The position numbers and the translations under genes are program-made. A model generated the notes under the pieces. That model searched no databases, had not been told where the DNA came from, and saw nothing but the letters and a program-made list of their open reading frames with translations. A DNA stretch of 12,672 nt from an uncultured Bacillota bacterium (lineage in GTDB: Bacteria; Bacillota; Clostridia; Peptostreptococcales; Anaerovoracaceae), in assembly GCA_959606705.1 (NCBI GenBank), contig CAUHLX010000041.1, forward strand, positions 1 to 12,672, read 5' to 3'. Positions 1-7,408 of this stretch are shown piece after piece (positions within the stretch are counted from its first letter, which is position 1; every line of letters starts with the position of its first letter).

Positions 1-1
1 C

Positions 2-592
2 ACGGAGCTTTTAGGGACGGTAAGAAGCACGCCGCAATTCAGTCATAAGTCCTACGGAGAAAGCTTTTACTGCTTTCTGCTGGGAGTGCTGCGCAAGAGC
101 GGTTATCAAGACGAGATTCAAGTGGTGGTATCGGAACGGCTGATCTGGGACATCGTGCTGGAACCCGGACTTCGAGTACGGATCACGGGGCAGATCCGAA
201 CCTACAACGAAAATCTGGAGGGAAGAAACAAACTGAACGTAGTGGTCTTTGCCCGGGAATTTGAACATTGGGATGGGGATCCTGACGCGGCCGACGAGAA
301 CAAGGTGTCCTTGGAAGGATTCCTGTGCAAGCGTCCGATCCGCCGGATGTCGCCGCTGGGACGGGAAATCTGCGATCTGATGCTGGCGGTCAATCGAATG
401 TACAACAAATCCGATTACATTCCCTGCATCGCCTGGGGACGGAACGCGGGCTACGCGGGAGGCCTTTCGGTAGGCGACCGAATCCGGATCACCGGAAGAA
501 TTCAAAGCCGGGAATATCGGAAAAAGGACGAGGAGGGGAACGTGACCACCAAGGTGGCCTATGAAGTTTCCATTTTAAAAATAGAAGAATAA
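2..592 (+). CDS. Single-stranded DNA-binding protein with two OB folds (5' partial)
   Basis: The frame is open from position 2 to the TAA at 590-592 (196 visible residues), so the gene starts upstream of the window. The first in-frame GTG at 86 lies inside a beta strand and is not the real start. The visible protein has two halves. Residues 1 to about 95 form an OB-like domain beginning ELLGTV and containing VRITGQIRTYNE. Residues about 105-196 match the classical SSB fold, with VSLEGFLCKRPIRR, LAVNRMYNKSDYIPCIAWG and VGDRIRITGRIQSREYRKK. The LAVNR...DYIPCIAWG...GxI pattern is typical of SSB/PriB proteins, which bind single-stranded DNA during replication, repair or recombination. A tandem two-OB protein lacking the acidic SSB tail (it ends ILKIEE) is more likely an accessory paralogue than the main replicative SSB. 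The family is well supported; the exact role is inferred. Confidence 0.85.
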   Translation, partial: TELLGTVRSTPQFSHKSYGESFYCFLLGVLRKSGYQDEIQVVVSERLIWDIVLEPGLRVRITGQIRTYNENLEGRNKLNVVVFAREFEHWDGDPDAADENKVSLEGFLCKRPIRRMSPLGREICDLMLAVNRMYNKSDYIPCIAWGRNAGYAGGLSVGDRIRITGRIQSREYRKKDEEGNVTTKVAYEVSILKIEE

Positions 593-691
593 AAAGAGTT
601 AAATCGTTGAAAACCGCCAGCGTTTCCAATGAATACATAAAAAACGCCAACTCGTAAATCCTATAGAAAAAAGGAATTGCGAGGGAAGTGT
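593..691. other. Intergenic gap between ssb-like gene and carrier gene
   Basis: This is an AT-rich gap of 99 bases. It holds a TTGAAA (607-612) that could serve as a -35 element, but no good -10 follows at the right distance (TACATA at 634-639 is 21 bases away). I see no hairpin with a T-run that would end the upstream gene. The ribosome binding site GAGGG (681-685) lies 6 bases before the ATG at 692. Confidence 0.4.
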
Positions 692-2179
692 ATGAAAAAA
701 TTCAAAATGCCAAGTGCGTTTACGATTCTTTTCTTAATTATTATCGTCATCGCTGTCTTAACATGGATCGTTCCCGCGGGCACTTACGAGTATGTGGACC
801 CAACCGCTACGCCCTTGGAGCCGGTCCCCGGGACCTACCAGGCGGCGGACCAGAATCCTCAAGGCTTCTGGGAGGTGCTGCGGGCCCCGATCGAAGGGTT
901 TTTCAACGCGGTGGACATCATCGTGTTCATCCTGGTGATCGGAGGATTTTTGGGTCTGGTGACCGATACGGGAGCCATTGACGCGGGAATCGGCTCTATC
1001 GTTAAAAAATTGTCCGGCCGGGAGACGGTCATGATCCCCATCTTAATGGTGATCTTCGCTCTGGGAGGGACCATCTTCGGAATGTCGGAGGAAACCATCG
1101 CCTTTTATGTGCTGGTGATCCCCATCTTCATCGCGGCCGGCTTCGACTCGGTGACGGGTATGGCGGTCATTTTTCTGGGGGCGGGCATCGGCTGCCTGGG
1201 TTCCACGGTGAATCCCTTTGCCACCGGTATCGCCTCCGGATTTGCCGGCATTTCCATCGGAGAAGGAATCGTGCTGAGAATCATCATCCTGGCAGTCACC
1301 CTGCTGATGGGAATCTGGTTTGTGATGCGCTATGCGAAAAAAGTACAGGCCGACCCCTCCCGCTCGGTGGTCGCTCATATGAAGGAGAGCAACGAAAAGC
1401 ATTTTCTGTCCGGGGAACAAGCAGAAATTCAGGTTCTCACCGGCAAACAGAAAGCGGTGCTGGCGGTATTCGCCATCAGCTTTTTCATCATGGTGCTGGG
1501 AGTGATCCCCTGGGCCAGCAAGTTCGACATCATGATCTTTGAGAATTTCAATCATTGGGTACTATCGCTTCCGGTGATCGGCATGGTGCTGGGAAATGTG
1601 ACGCCGCTGGGAAACTGGTGGTTCGAGGATATCACCATTCTGTTCCTGCTGGCCTCCCTGATCTGCGGTCTGATCTGGCGGTGGTCGGAGCTGAAGTTCG
1701 TGGAGCTGTTCATCAACGGGGCCAAGGACCTGCTGGGCGTGGCACTGATCATCGGCATCACCCGAGGAATCGCGGTGGTCATGAACGACGGCGGCATGAC
1801 GGCCACCATTCTTCATTGGGGTGAGGAATCCTTGAAATCCATGGGTTCCATCGCTTTTGTGGACTTGTCATATCTATTTTTCCTGCTGCTGTCCTTCCTG
1901 GTTCCGTCCTCGTCGGGACTGGCGGCCCTGGCCATGCCCATCATGGCGCCCATCGCGGATTTCGCGGATGTGGGCCGAGACCTGGTCATTACGTCCTACG
2001 CCTGCGCCAGCGGCCTGGTGAACCTGATCACCCCCACCAGCGGGGTTCTCATGGGAGCCCTGGCCATCGGCAGAATTTCCTACGGGACCTTCATCAAGTG
2101 GGTCTGGAAGTTCCTTTTGGCGCTGTTCATGGTGATTCTGGTGATTCTCAGTATCGCGGCGGTGGTGCCCGGCCTGTAG
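692..2179 (+). CDS. YfcC/DcuC-family membrane carrier
   Basis: This is a 495-residue polytopic membrane protein of the YfcC branch of the C4-dicarboxylate/arginine-ornithine carrier superfamily (Pfam DcuC type). The first helix is at residues 11-28, with further helices near 75-92, 113-150, 155-170, 192-212, 255-274, 288-303, 314-330, 346-365, 388-407, 430-460 and 471-493. Family marks are GMSEET (130-135), GSTVNPF (170-176), VPSSSGLAALAMPIMAP (404-420) and ITPTSG (446-451). The two serine/threonine-rich hairpin motifs suggest a two-fold repeat. A charged loop at about 213-254 is probably cytoplasmic. I chose the ATG at 692 because GAGGG stands 6 bases before it; a TTG at 677 would add only five residues. 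Relatives move arginine/ornithine, dicarboxylates or short peptides, and the substrate cannot be read from sequence. The gene stands alone between the SSB-like gene and its own terminator. Confidence 0.88.
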   Translation: MKKFKMPSAFTILFLIIIVIAVLTWIVPAGTYEYVDPTATPLEPVPGTYQAADQNPQGFWEVLRAPIEGFFNAVDIIVFILVIGGFLGLVTDTGAIDAGIGSIVKKLSGRETVMIPILMVIFALGGTIFGMSEETIAFYVLVIPIFIAAGFDSVTGMAVIFLGAGIGCLGSTVNPFATGIASGFAGISIGEGIVLRIIILAVTLLMGIWFVMRYAKKVQADPSRSVVAHMKESNEKHFLSGEQAEIQVLTGKQKAVLAVFAISFFIMVLGVIPWASKFDIMIFENFNHWVLSLPVIGMVLGNVTPLGNWWFEDITILFLLASLICGLIWRWSELKFVELFINGAKDLLGVALIIGITRGIAVVMNDGGMTATILHWGEESLKSMGSIAFVDLSYLFFLLLSFLVPSSSGLAALAMPIMAPIADFADVGRDLVITSYACASGLVNLITPTSGVLMGALAIGRISYGTFIKWVWKFLLALFMVILVILSIAAVVPGL

Positions 2180-2217
2180 TGACTCGTTTCGTACTATTTT
2201 AATAGGGAAACAACTGT

Positions 2218-2245
2218 AAATCCCCGGCGGCTTCTCCGGGGATTT
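2218..2245 (+). terminator. Hairpin terminator after the YfcC carrier
   Basis: A perfect 10-bp stem, AAATCCCCGG (2218-2227) with CCGGGGATTT (2236-2245), closes an 8-base loop 38 bases after the carrier stop. The T-run is short (ATTTCT), so termination may be incomplete. The stem strength and its position ahead of the next promoter support the call. Confidence 0.75.
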
Positions 2246-2274
2246 CTACAATTGTCCGGACTTGCGGGCTTTAC

Positions 2275-2303
2275 TTGACAGGGGTTTCTCATGCGAATAT
2301 AAT
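2275..2303 (+). promoter_or_regulatory. Consensus sigma-A promoter of the fab operon
   Basis: TTGACA (2275-2280) and TATAAT (2298-2303) are both perfect consensus hexamers with an ideal 17-base spacer. Transcription should start near 2310, giving a leader of about 35 nt before the fabK ATG. A promoter this strong would be expected to need repression, which fits the palindrome just downstream. Confidence 0.9.
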
Positions 2304-2321
2304 TAGTTAGATAGTCTAAGT
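2303..2321. promoter_or_regulatory. Candidate fatty-acid regulator operator (FabT- or FapR-like)
   Basis: TTAGA (2307-2311) and TCTAA (2315-2319) form an inverted repeat with a 3-base centre. Symmetry extends partly outward, giving AGTTAGATAGTCTAAGT (2305-2321). The site lies over the expected transcription start, where a bound repressor would block initiation. As I recall them, FabT (MarR family) boxes have the form AGTTTGATNATCAAA, and FapR sites have TTAG-9-CTAA. This site fits the first well, and TTAG (2303-2306) with CTAA (2316-2319) also fits the second. No regulator gene lies in the window, so the cognate protein is inferred. Confidence 0.55.
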
Positions 2322-2344
2322 ATTTTTATTTGGGAGGACCTTTT

Positions 2345-3304
2345 ATGATAAAGACAGAACTTTGCGGCCTGCTGGGAGTGGAATTTCCAATCATTCAGGG
2401 AGGGATGGCCTGGATTGCGGACGCTTCACTGGCATCGGCGGTGAGCAACGCCGGAGGCTTGGGGATCATTTCCGCCATGAACGCCGACGCGGATTGGGTC
2501 AGAAATGAAATCCGCAAGACCCGTACCATGACGGACCGGCCTTTTGGCGTAAACATCATGCTGATGAGTCCCTTTGCGGAGGCGGTGGCCGACGTGGTGG
2601 CGGAGGAAAAGGTGGATGTGGTGATCACCGGCGCGGGGAATCCTCCCGCAAAATACATAGAACGCTGGAAGCGTGCGGGCATCACGGTGATTCCCGTGGT
2701 TCCTTCCGTGGCCATCGCCAGGATGGCGGAGCGCAACGGAGCGGATGCGGTCGTGGCGGAGGGCGGAGAGTCCGGCGGCCACATCGGCGATTTGACCACC
2801 ATGACGCTGGTTCCCCAGGTGGTGGACGCGGTGAAGATTCCGGTGATCGCGGCCGGCGGCATCGGTGACGGCCGGGGGATCGCCGCGGCGCTGATGCTGG
2901 GAGCCTGCGGAGTTCAGGTGGGCACCCGCTTTCTGGTTGCCAGCGAGTGCACGGTACACGAAAATTACAAAAATAAGATACTGAAGGCCAAGGATACGGA
3001 TACCATCTCTACGGGCAAGCGCCTGGGCCATCCGGTGCGAGCGCTGAAAAATCCCTTTACGAGAGGGTTCTTTAAAAAGGAATACGACGGCGGTGTAAGC
3101 AATTCCGAATTAGAGGCTTACGGAGCGGGGGCTTTGAGAAAAGCCGCCAAGGAAGGTGACGAGAAGAACGGCTGTTTCATGGCCGGACAGATCGCGGGGC
3201 TGGTAAAGAAAGAGCAGCCCGCGGCGGAGATCATTCGGGAAATGTTTGGGGAAGCGGAGGCGGTTCTCAAGGATCGCATGTCCGTGATCGAATCGAGGGT
3301 TTAG
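2345..3304 (+). CDS. fabK: Enoyl-ACP reductase II (FabK), FMN-dependent
   Basis: FabK reduces trans-2-enoyl-ACP to acyl-ACP with NAD(P)H and FMN, the last step of each elongation cycle. It replaces FabI in many Clostridia and streptococci. The 319-residue TIM-barrel protein shows the family marks: PIIQGGMAWIAD (15-26), the AGGLG turn (36-40), RPFGVNIML (65-73), GGESGGH with the conserved histidine at 146, and the FMN-phosphate site AAGGIGDGRGIA (169-180) with QVGTRFLVASE (191-201). Length agrees with known FabK (about 320). The ATG at 2345 is preceded by GGGAGG (2332-2337) at 7 bases; a TTG at 2330 would lie ahead of that site and is rejected. It is the first gene of the operon, directly behind the promoter and operator. 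FabK enzymes are generally insensitive to triclosan. Confidence 0.96.
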   Translation: MIKTELCGLLGVEFPIIQGGMAWIADASLASAVSNAGGLGIISAMNADADWVRNEIRKTRTMTDRPFGVNIMLMSPFAEAVADVVAEEKVDVVITGAGNPPAKYIERWKRAGITVIPVVPSVAIARMAERNGADAVVAEGGESGGHIGDLTTMTLVPQVVDAVKIPVIAAGGIGDGRGIAAALMLGACGVQVGTRFLVASECTVHENYKNKILKAKDTDTISTGKRLGHPVRALKNPFTRGFFKKEYDGGVSNSELEAYGAGALRKAAKEGDEKNGCFMAGQIAGLVKKEQPAAEIIREMFGEAEAVLKDRMSVIESRV

Positions 3305-3324
3305 GAGAGGAAGGCGAGTAAAAC

Positions 3325-4245
3325 ATGGGGAAGATTGCATTTATGTTTTCCGGTCAGGGCGCTCAGTATCCGGGGATGGGGAAAGAGCTGTGCGACGTGT
3401 CCGCCGCCGCTCAGATCGTGTTTGATCTGGCGGATCAGTCGCGGCCCGACACCTCCACCCAATGCTTTGAAGGAACGAAGGAAGAGCTGCGGAGGACGGT
3501 GAATACTCAGCCCTGCGTGTACTGCGTGGATCTGGCGGCGGCGGCGGCGCTGCGGGAAGCCGGGATCACCCCGGACGCGGCGGCGGGCTTTTCTTTAGGC
3601 GAAGTGGCGGCTCTCACCTTTGCGGGCTGGTACGCGCCGCAGGACGGCTTTCAGCTGGTCTGCCGCAGGGCGAAGCTGATGGATGACGCGGCCGGCGAAG
3701 TAGAGACCGGAATGGCGGCCGTGATGCGTCTGGACAATGAAAGGATCGAGGCGCTGTGCGAAGAGCATAGCGGAGTTTATCCGGTGAACTACAATTGTCC
3801 CGGACAGCTGGTGGTGGCCGGCCGGAAGGAGCTGCTTCCGGCGTTTATGGAAAGCGTGGCCGCGGCGGGCGGCAAAGCGCTTCCCCTGGCGGTCTCCGGA
3901 GGCTTCCACTCTCCCTATATGGACAGTGCGGCGGCGGGGCTTTCCGAAGTGCTGGCGGAGATCCCGCCCAGAGAAGGAAAGCTTCCGGTTTATTCCAATG
4001 CCACGGCGGAACGGTATACGCTGGAAACCGCTTCTCAGCTTTTGGCGAAGCAGGTCAATCACCCGGTTCGCTGGCAGACGATCATCGAAAGGATGATTGC
4101 CGAGGGCTTCGATACCTTCGTGGAGGTGGGCCCGGGAAAAACGCTGGCCGGACTGGTGCGCAAGATCGACAAGGGGGTCCGGACCTGCGGGGTGGAAAAC
4201 AAGGAAACGTTGAACGCGGCCATCGAGCTGCTGAAAGGAGAATAA
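3325..4245 (+). CDS. fabD: Malonyl-CoA:ACP transacylase (FabD)
   Basis: FabD transfers the malonyl group from malonyl-CoA to acyl carrier protein, linking the carboxylase encoded downstream to chain elongation. The 306-residue protein has FSGQGAQYPGMG (8-19), the nucleophile elbow GFSLGE with Ser90, Arg115 in CRRAKLM for the malonyl carboxylate, the partner His195 in GGFHSPYM, and EVGPGKTL (267-274). The usual elbow is GHSxGE; here phenylalanine takes the place of the histidine next to the serine. That residue is not the catalytic histidine, and I believe the variant occurs in other Clostridia. The ATG at 3325 follows a GGAGAGGAAGG purine tract 20 bases after fabK. Length is normal for the family (about 305-310). 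Confidence 0.95.
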   Translation: MGKIAFMFSGQGAQYPGMGKELCDVSAAAQIVFDLADQSRPDTSTQCFEGTKEELRRTVNTQPCVYCVDLAAAAALREAGITPDAAAGFSLGEVAALTFAGWYAPQDGFQLVCRRAKLMDDAAGEVETGMAAVMRLDNERIEALCEEHSGVYPVNYNCPGQLVVAGRKELLPAFMESVAAAGGKALPLAVSGGFHSPYMDSAAAGLSEVLAEIPPREGKLPVYSNATAERYTLETASQLLAKQVNHPVRWQTIIERMIAEGFDTFVEVGPGKTLAGLVRKIDKGVRTCGVENKETLNAAIELLKGE

Positions 4246-4248
4246 ATC

Positions 4249-4989
4249 ATGTTGACGGGAAAAACGGCAGTGGTGACCGGCGGTTCCAGAGGAATCGGCA
4301 GGGCCATCGTGCTGGCGATGGCCAGACAGGGGGCCGACGTGGCGATTCTGTACGCGGGCAACAACGAGGCGGCGGCTCAGACCGCGGCGGAAGCCGAGGA
4401 ATACGGAGTGCGGACCAAAACCTACCGCTGTGACGTGGCGAACGGGGAGCAGGCAGCCGAAACGATCAAGGAAGTGATTCGGGACTTCGGCGGAGTGGAT
4501 ATTCTGGTCAACAACGCGGGGATCACCAAGGACGGCTTGACTCTTTCCATGAAGGACGGAGATTTCGACGCGGTGATCGACACCAATTTGAAGGGTACCT
4601 TCCACATGATCAAGAGCGTTTACTCTCACATGATGAAGAAGCGGGCGGGCCGGATCATCAACATGTCCTCCGTCAGCGGAATCGCGGGCAACGCGGGACA
4701 GGTGAACTATTCGGCGTCCAAGGCCGGAGTGATCGGAATCACCAAGACGGTGGCCAGGGAGCTGGCGGGCCGGGGCGTCACCTGCAACGCCATTGCGCCG
4801 GGCTTTATCGACACGGATATGACCCAGGCGCTTTCGGATAAGGTCAAAGAGAACGCCTCGGAGATGATCCCCATGAAACGGATGGGAAAACCTGAGGACG
4901 TTGCCGCGCTGGCGGTGTTTCTGGCCAGCGACAACGCGGGATATATTACGGGCGAAGTCATTCGCGTGGACGGCGGTATGTGCATTTAA
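4249..4989 (+). CDS. fabG: 3-oxoacyl-ACP reductase (FabG)
   Basis: FabG is the NADPH-dependent short-chain dehydrogenase that reduces 3-oxoacyl-ACP to 3-hydroxyacyl-ACP. The 246-residue Rossmann-fold protein has the cofactor motif TGGSRGIG (10-17), NNAG (88-91), and the catalytic set Asn113, Ser141, Tyr154 and Lys158 in NMSSVSG and NYSASK. PGFIDTDM (184-191) and the C-terminal GEVIRVDGG are also typical. The start codon lies 3 bases after the fabD stop, and its ribosome binding site AAAGGAG (4234-4240) is inside the end of fabD, so translation is probably coupled. In many clostridial clusters fabF and/or acpP come next; here accB follows after 26 bases. Confidence 0.96.
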   Translation: MLTGKTAVVTGGSRGIGRAIVLAMARQGADVAILYAGNNEAAAQTAAEAEEYGVRTKTYRCDVANGEQAAETIKEVIRDFGGVDILVNNAGITKDGLTLSMKDGDFDAVIDTNLKGTFHMIKSVYSHMMKKRAGRIINMSSVSGIAGNAGQVNYSASKAGVIGITKTVARELAGRGVTCNAIAPGFIDTDMTQALSDKVKENASEMIPMKRMGKPEDVAALAVFLASDNAGYITGEVIRVDGGMCI

Positions 4990-5015
4990 GGGAAGAAAGA
5001 GAGGGTTCGACCGAT

Positions 5016-5522
5016 ATGGAGATCAAGGATATTCGAGAACTGGCAAAGGTTCTGGAGGAATCCGGACTGACTTCGCTGGAGTTTGACGATGGAAAATCGA
5101 AGATCAAGCTGGAGAAAAATCCGGGAGCGGGAACGCAGACCGTGTTTGTAAACGGTGCGGCCGGAAACGCGGCCGGTGCCGTCGGAACAGCTGCGGAGAG
5201 CACGGCCCCGGCGGCCGGCGCGGTGAGCGCGGCGGGAGGAGATTCCGCGGCCCCCGGCGCTTCACAAGGGATGGCTTCCGCCGCCGAGGGTGAGGCTGTA
5301 AAGTCTCCCATGGTCGGTGTGTTTTACGCCAGCTCCTCCCCGGAAGCGGGTCCTTTTGTTTCCGTGGGAAGCCAAGTGAAAAAGGGTGATGTGCTCTGCA
5401 TCATCGAGGCCATGAAGCTGATGAACGAAATCACCGCGGAACGGGATGGGGAAATTACCGAAATCTGCGTGCCCAACGGACAGCTGGTGGAATACGGCCA
5501 GACGCTGTTCCGCATGCGTTAG
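5016..5522 (+). CDS. accB: Biotin carboxyl carrier protein of acetyl-CoA carboxylase (AccB)
   Basis: AccB carries the biotin that shuttles the carboxyl group between AccC and the carboxyltransferase. The 168-residue protein has the usual three parts: an N-terminal helix and strand region (1-35, with LAKVLEESGLTSLEF), a flexible Ala/Gly-rich linker (about 36-95), and the biotinyl domain (96-168) with SPMVGVFY and the biotinylation motif EAMKLMNE, where Lys134 is the attachment site. The ATG at 5016 is preceded by GAGAGGG (4999-5005) at 10 bases. An in-frame GTG at 4980 overlaps fabG and would add 12 charged residues foreign to the family, so I rejected it. The linker is richer in Ala/Gly and poorer in Pro than that of E. 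coli AccB. Confidence 0.95.
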   Translation: MEIKDIRELAKVLEESGLTSLEFDDGKSKIKLEKNPGAGTQTVFVNGAAGNAAGAVGTAAESTAPAAGAVSAAGGDSAAPGASQGMASAAEGEAVKSPMVGVFYASSSPEAGPFVSVGSQVKKGDVLCIIEAMKLMNEITAERDGEITEICVPNGQLVEYGQTLFRMR

Positions 5523-5536
5523 GAGGGGATCGAACC

Positions 5537-5998
5537 ATGAATCGAGAGGAAATCAAGAAAATCCTTCCTCATCGGGAGCCCATGCTCCTGGTGGACGAGG
5601 CGGAAGCGCTGTCCGAGACCCAGGCCAGGGGAAGCTACACGGTCAAGGGGGATGAGTTTTTTCTCCAGGGGCATTTTCCGGGCAAGCCGGTGGTTCCCGG
5701 AGTGATCCTGTGTGAGATGATGGCGCAGACCACCTGCGTGCTTCTGGCCGGAGTGGGAGCGCGGGAAGCCGGCGAAGGGGCGGATGCCCTGAACGGCGCG
5801 ACTCCCTTTTTTACCACCTTGGATAAGGTAAAGTTCAAAAACCCGGTGCTGCCGGGTGACACGCTGGAAATTCAGTGTGAAATCGTCAGGGTGAGACCGC
5901 CGTTCTACTTTGCCAAGGCAAAGGGGAAGGTGAACGGAAAGCTGGCGGTGGCCGCCGAGTATTCCTTTGCCCTAGTGAATCAGACAGAAGAGGTGTAG
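5537..5998 (+). CDS. fabZ: 3-hydroxyacyl-ACP dehydratase (FabZ)
   Basis: FabZ dehydrates 3-hydroxyacyl-ACP to trans-2-enoyl-ACP, feeding FabK. The 153-residue hot-dog-fold protein has IKKILPHREPMLLVD (6-20), the catalytic His46 in GHFPGKPVVPGVI, and Glu60 in CEMMAQT, 14 residues later as in characterised FabZ. The start has a strong AGGAGGGG (5521-5528) that overlaps the accB TAG stop, so the two genes are likely coupled. No FabA-type isomerase is visible here, so how the organism makes unsaturated fatty acids, if it does, cannot be told from this window. Confidence 0.95.
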   Translation: MNREEIKKILPHREPMLLVDEAEALSETQARGSYTVKGDEFFLQGHFPGKPVVPGVILCEMMAQTTCVLLAGVGAREAGEGADALNGATPFFTTLDKVKFKNPVLPGDTLEIQCEIVRVRPPFYFAKAKGKVNGKLAVAAEYSFALVNQTEEV

Positions 5999-6001
5999 AA
6001 T

Positions 6002-7405
6002 TTGTTTTCAAAGATATTGATTGCCAACCGCGGCGAGATCGCGATCCGCATCATTCGTGCCTGCAAGGAAATGGGGATTTCCACGGTGGCGGTGTATTCC
6101 GAGGCGGATCGGGACGCGCTTCACGTGAGCTTGGCGGATGAGAGCTGCTGCATCGGGCCGGCTTCCGCCGCCGAGAGCTATTTGAATATGAGTTCCATCC
6201 TGTCTGCCGCGGTATACACCGGTGCGCAGGCCATTCATCCCGGTTACGGGCTGCTTTCCGAAAACCCCAGATTTGCGGCGCTGTGCGAAGAGTGCGGGAT
6301 CGTGTTCATCGGGCCTTCCGCGGAACTGATCGCCAAGATGGGGGATAAGGACGAAGCGCGCAGAGCGATGAAGGCGGCGGGAGTTCCCGTGGTGCCGGGC
6401 ACCGATGTGATCGAGGATCCGGCGGAAGCCAAGAAGCAGGCCGATCAGGTGGGGTACCCTCTCTTGGTGAAAGCCAGAGCCGGCGGCGGCGGGCGGGGAA
6501 TCCGTCTGGTCAAGGAGTCGTCGGAATTCGAAAAGGCCTTTCACACCGCTTCGTCGGAGGCGCTCAGCGGCTTTGGCGACGGCGCGGTGTATCTGGAACG
6601 GTATCTGTTTCCCGTCAAGCACGTGGAGATGCAGGTGCTGTGCGATCAGTCGGGCAACGTAGTCTGTTTGGGAGAACGGGAATGCTCCGTCCAGCGGAAA
6701 AATCAAAAGCTGCTGGAGGAATGCCCTTCTCCGGCGGTGACCCCGGAGGTTCGGGCGCGAATGATGGAGGTTTCCCGCAAAGCGATGGAGGCCATCGGCT
6801 ACACCAACGCCGGGACCATCGAGTTTCTCTATGACGGCAAGGACCAGTTTTACTTCATGGAGATGAACACCCGGCTTCAAGTAGAGCACACGGTGACGGA
6901 GATGGTGACGGGAGTGGATATCGTCAAATGGCAGATCCGCATCGCGGCCAATTATCCTCTCACATTTAAACAGGAAGACCTCAATCTGGAAGGCCACGCG
7001 GTGGAATGCCGAATCAACGCGGAAAATCCGGCGTTGAATTTCCGGCCCAGCTGCGGCCGAATCCAGTTTCTTCATATTCCCGGCGGTCCCTGGGTGCGGT
7101 TTGACACCGCTCTGTATCAAGGGTATGTGGTTCCCCCGTTTTACGACAGCATGATCGGAAAGCTGGTGGTTTACGCCAAGACCCGGGAAGAGGCCATCCG
7201 CAAAATGCGGGCCGCTCTCTGTGAGCTGGTGATCGAAGGGATCGACAACAACAGCGAACTGCAGATGGAGATTTTGTCCGACGGAGACTTTATCAAAGGA
7301 AACTACTTTACGGATTTCATCGAAAAGCGCGAGGAGGCTTGGAAGGCTCAAGCGCTGGAACGGGATCTGTCCGAGAAATGGAACGAACGGAAGGGAGGGA
7401 GATAA
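6002..7405 (+). CDS. accC: Biotin carboxylase subunit of acetyl-CoA carboxylase (AccC)
   Basis: AccC uses ATP and bicarbonate to carboxylate biotin on AccB. The 467-residue ATP-grasp protein begins MFSKILIANRGEIAIRI, as the family does, and this fixes the rare TTG start at 6002, which lies 3 bases after the fabZ stop. The ribosome binding site AGAGGTG lies in the fabZ end (about 5989-5995). Marks are IHPGYGLLSEN (79-89), Lys157 before the glycine loop AGGGGRGI (160-167), the KHVEMQ segment (206-211), GERECSVQRKNQK (225-237) with the active-site lysine region, and MEMNTRLQVEH (286-296) with Glu287, Asn289, Arg291 and Glu295. It is slightly longer than E. coli AccC (449) because of a charged C-terminal tail. 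Confidence 0.96.
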   Translation: MFSKILIANRGEIAIRIIRACKEMGISTVAVYSEADRDALHVSLADESCCIGPASAAESYLNMSSILSAAVYTGAQAIHPGYGLLSENPRFAALCEECGIVFIGPSAELIAKMGDKDEARRAMKAAGVPVVPGTDVIEDPAEAKKQADQVGYPLLVKARAGGGGRGIRLVKESSEFEKAFHTASSEALSGFGDGAVYLERYLFPVKHVEMQVLCDQSGNVVCLGERECSVQRKNQKLLEECPSPAVTPEVRARMMEVSRKAMEAIGYTNAGTIEFLYDGKDQFYFMEMNTRLQVEHTVTEMVTGVDIVKWQIRIAANYPLTFKQEDLNLEGHAVECRINAENPALNFRPSCGRIQFLHIPGGPWVRFDTALYQGYVVPPFYDSMIGKLVVYAKTREEAIRKMRAALCELVIEGIDNNSELQMEILSDGDFIKGNYFTDFIEKREEAWKAQALERDLSEKWNERKGGR

Positions 7406-7408
7406 GGG

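Noticed and set aside
4980..5015. GTG start at 4980 for accB
   Set aside because: It overlaps the end of fabG and adds residues not found in AccB. The ATG at 5016 has its own ribosome binding site and a typical AccB N-terminus.
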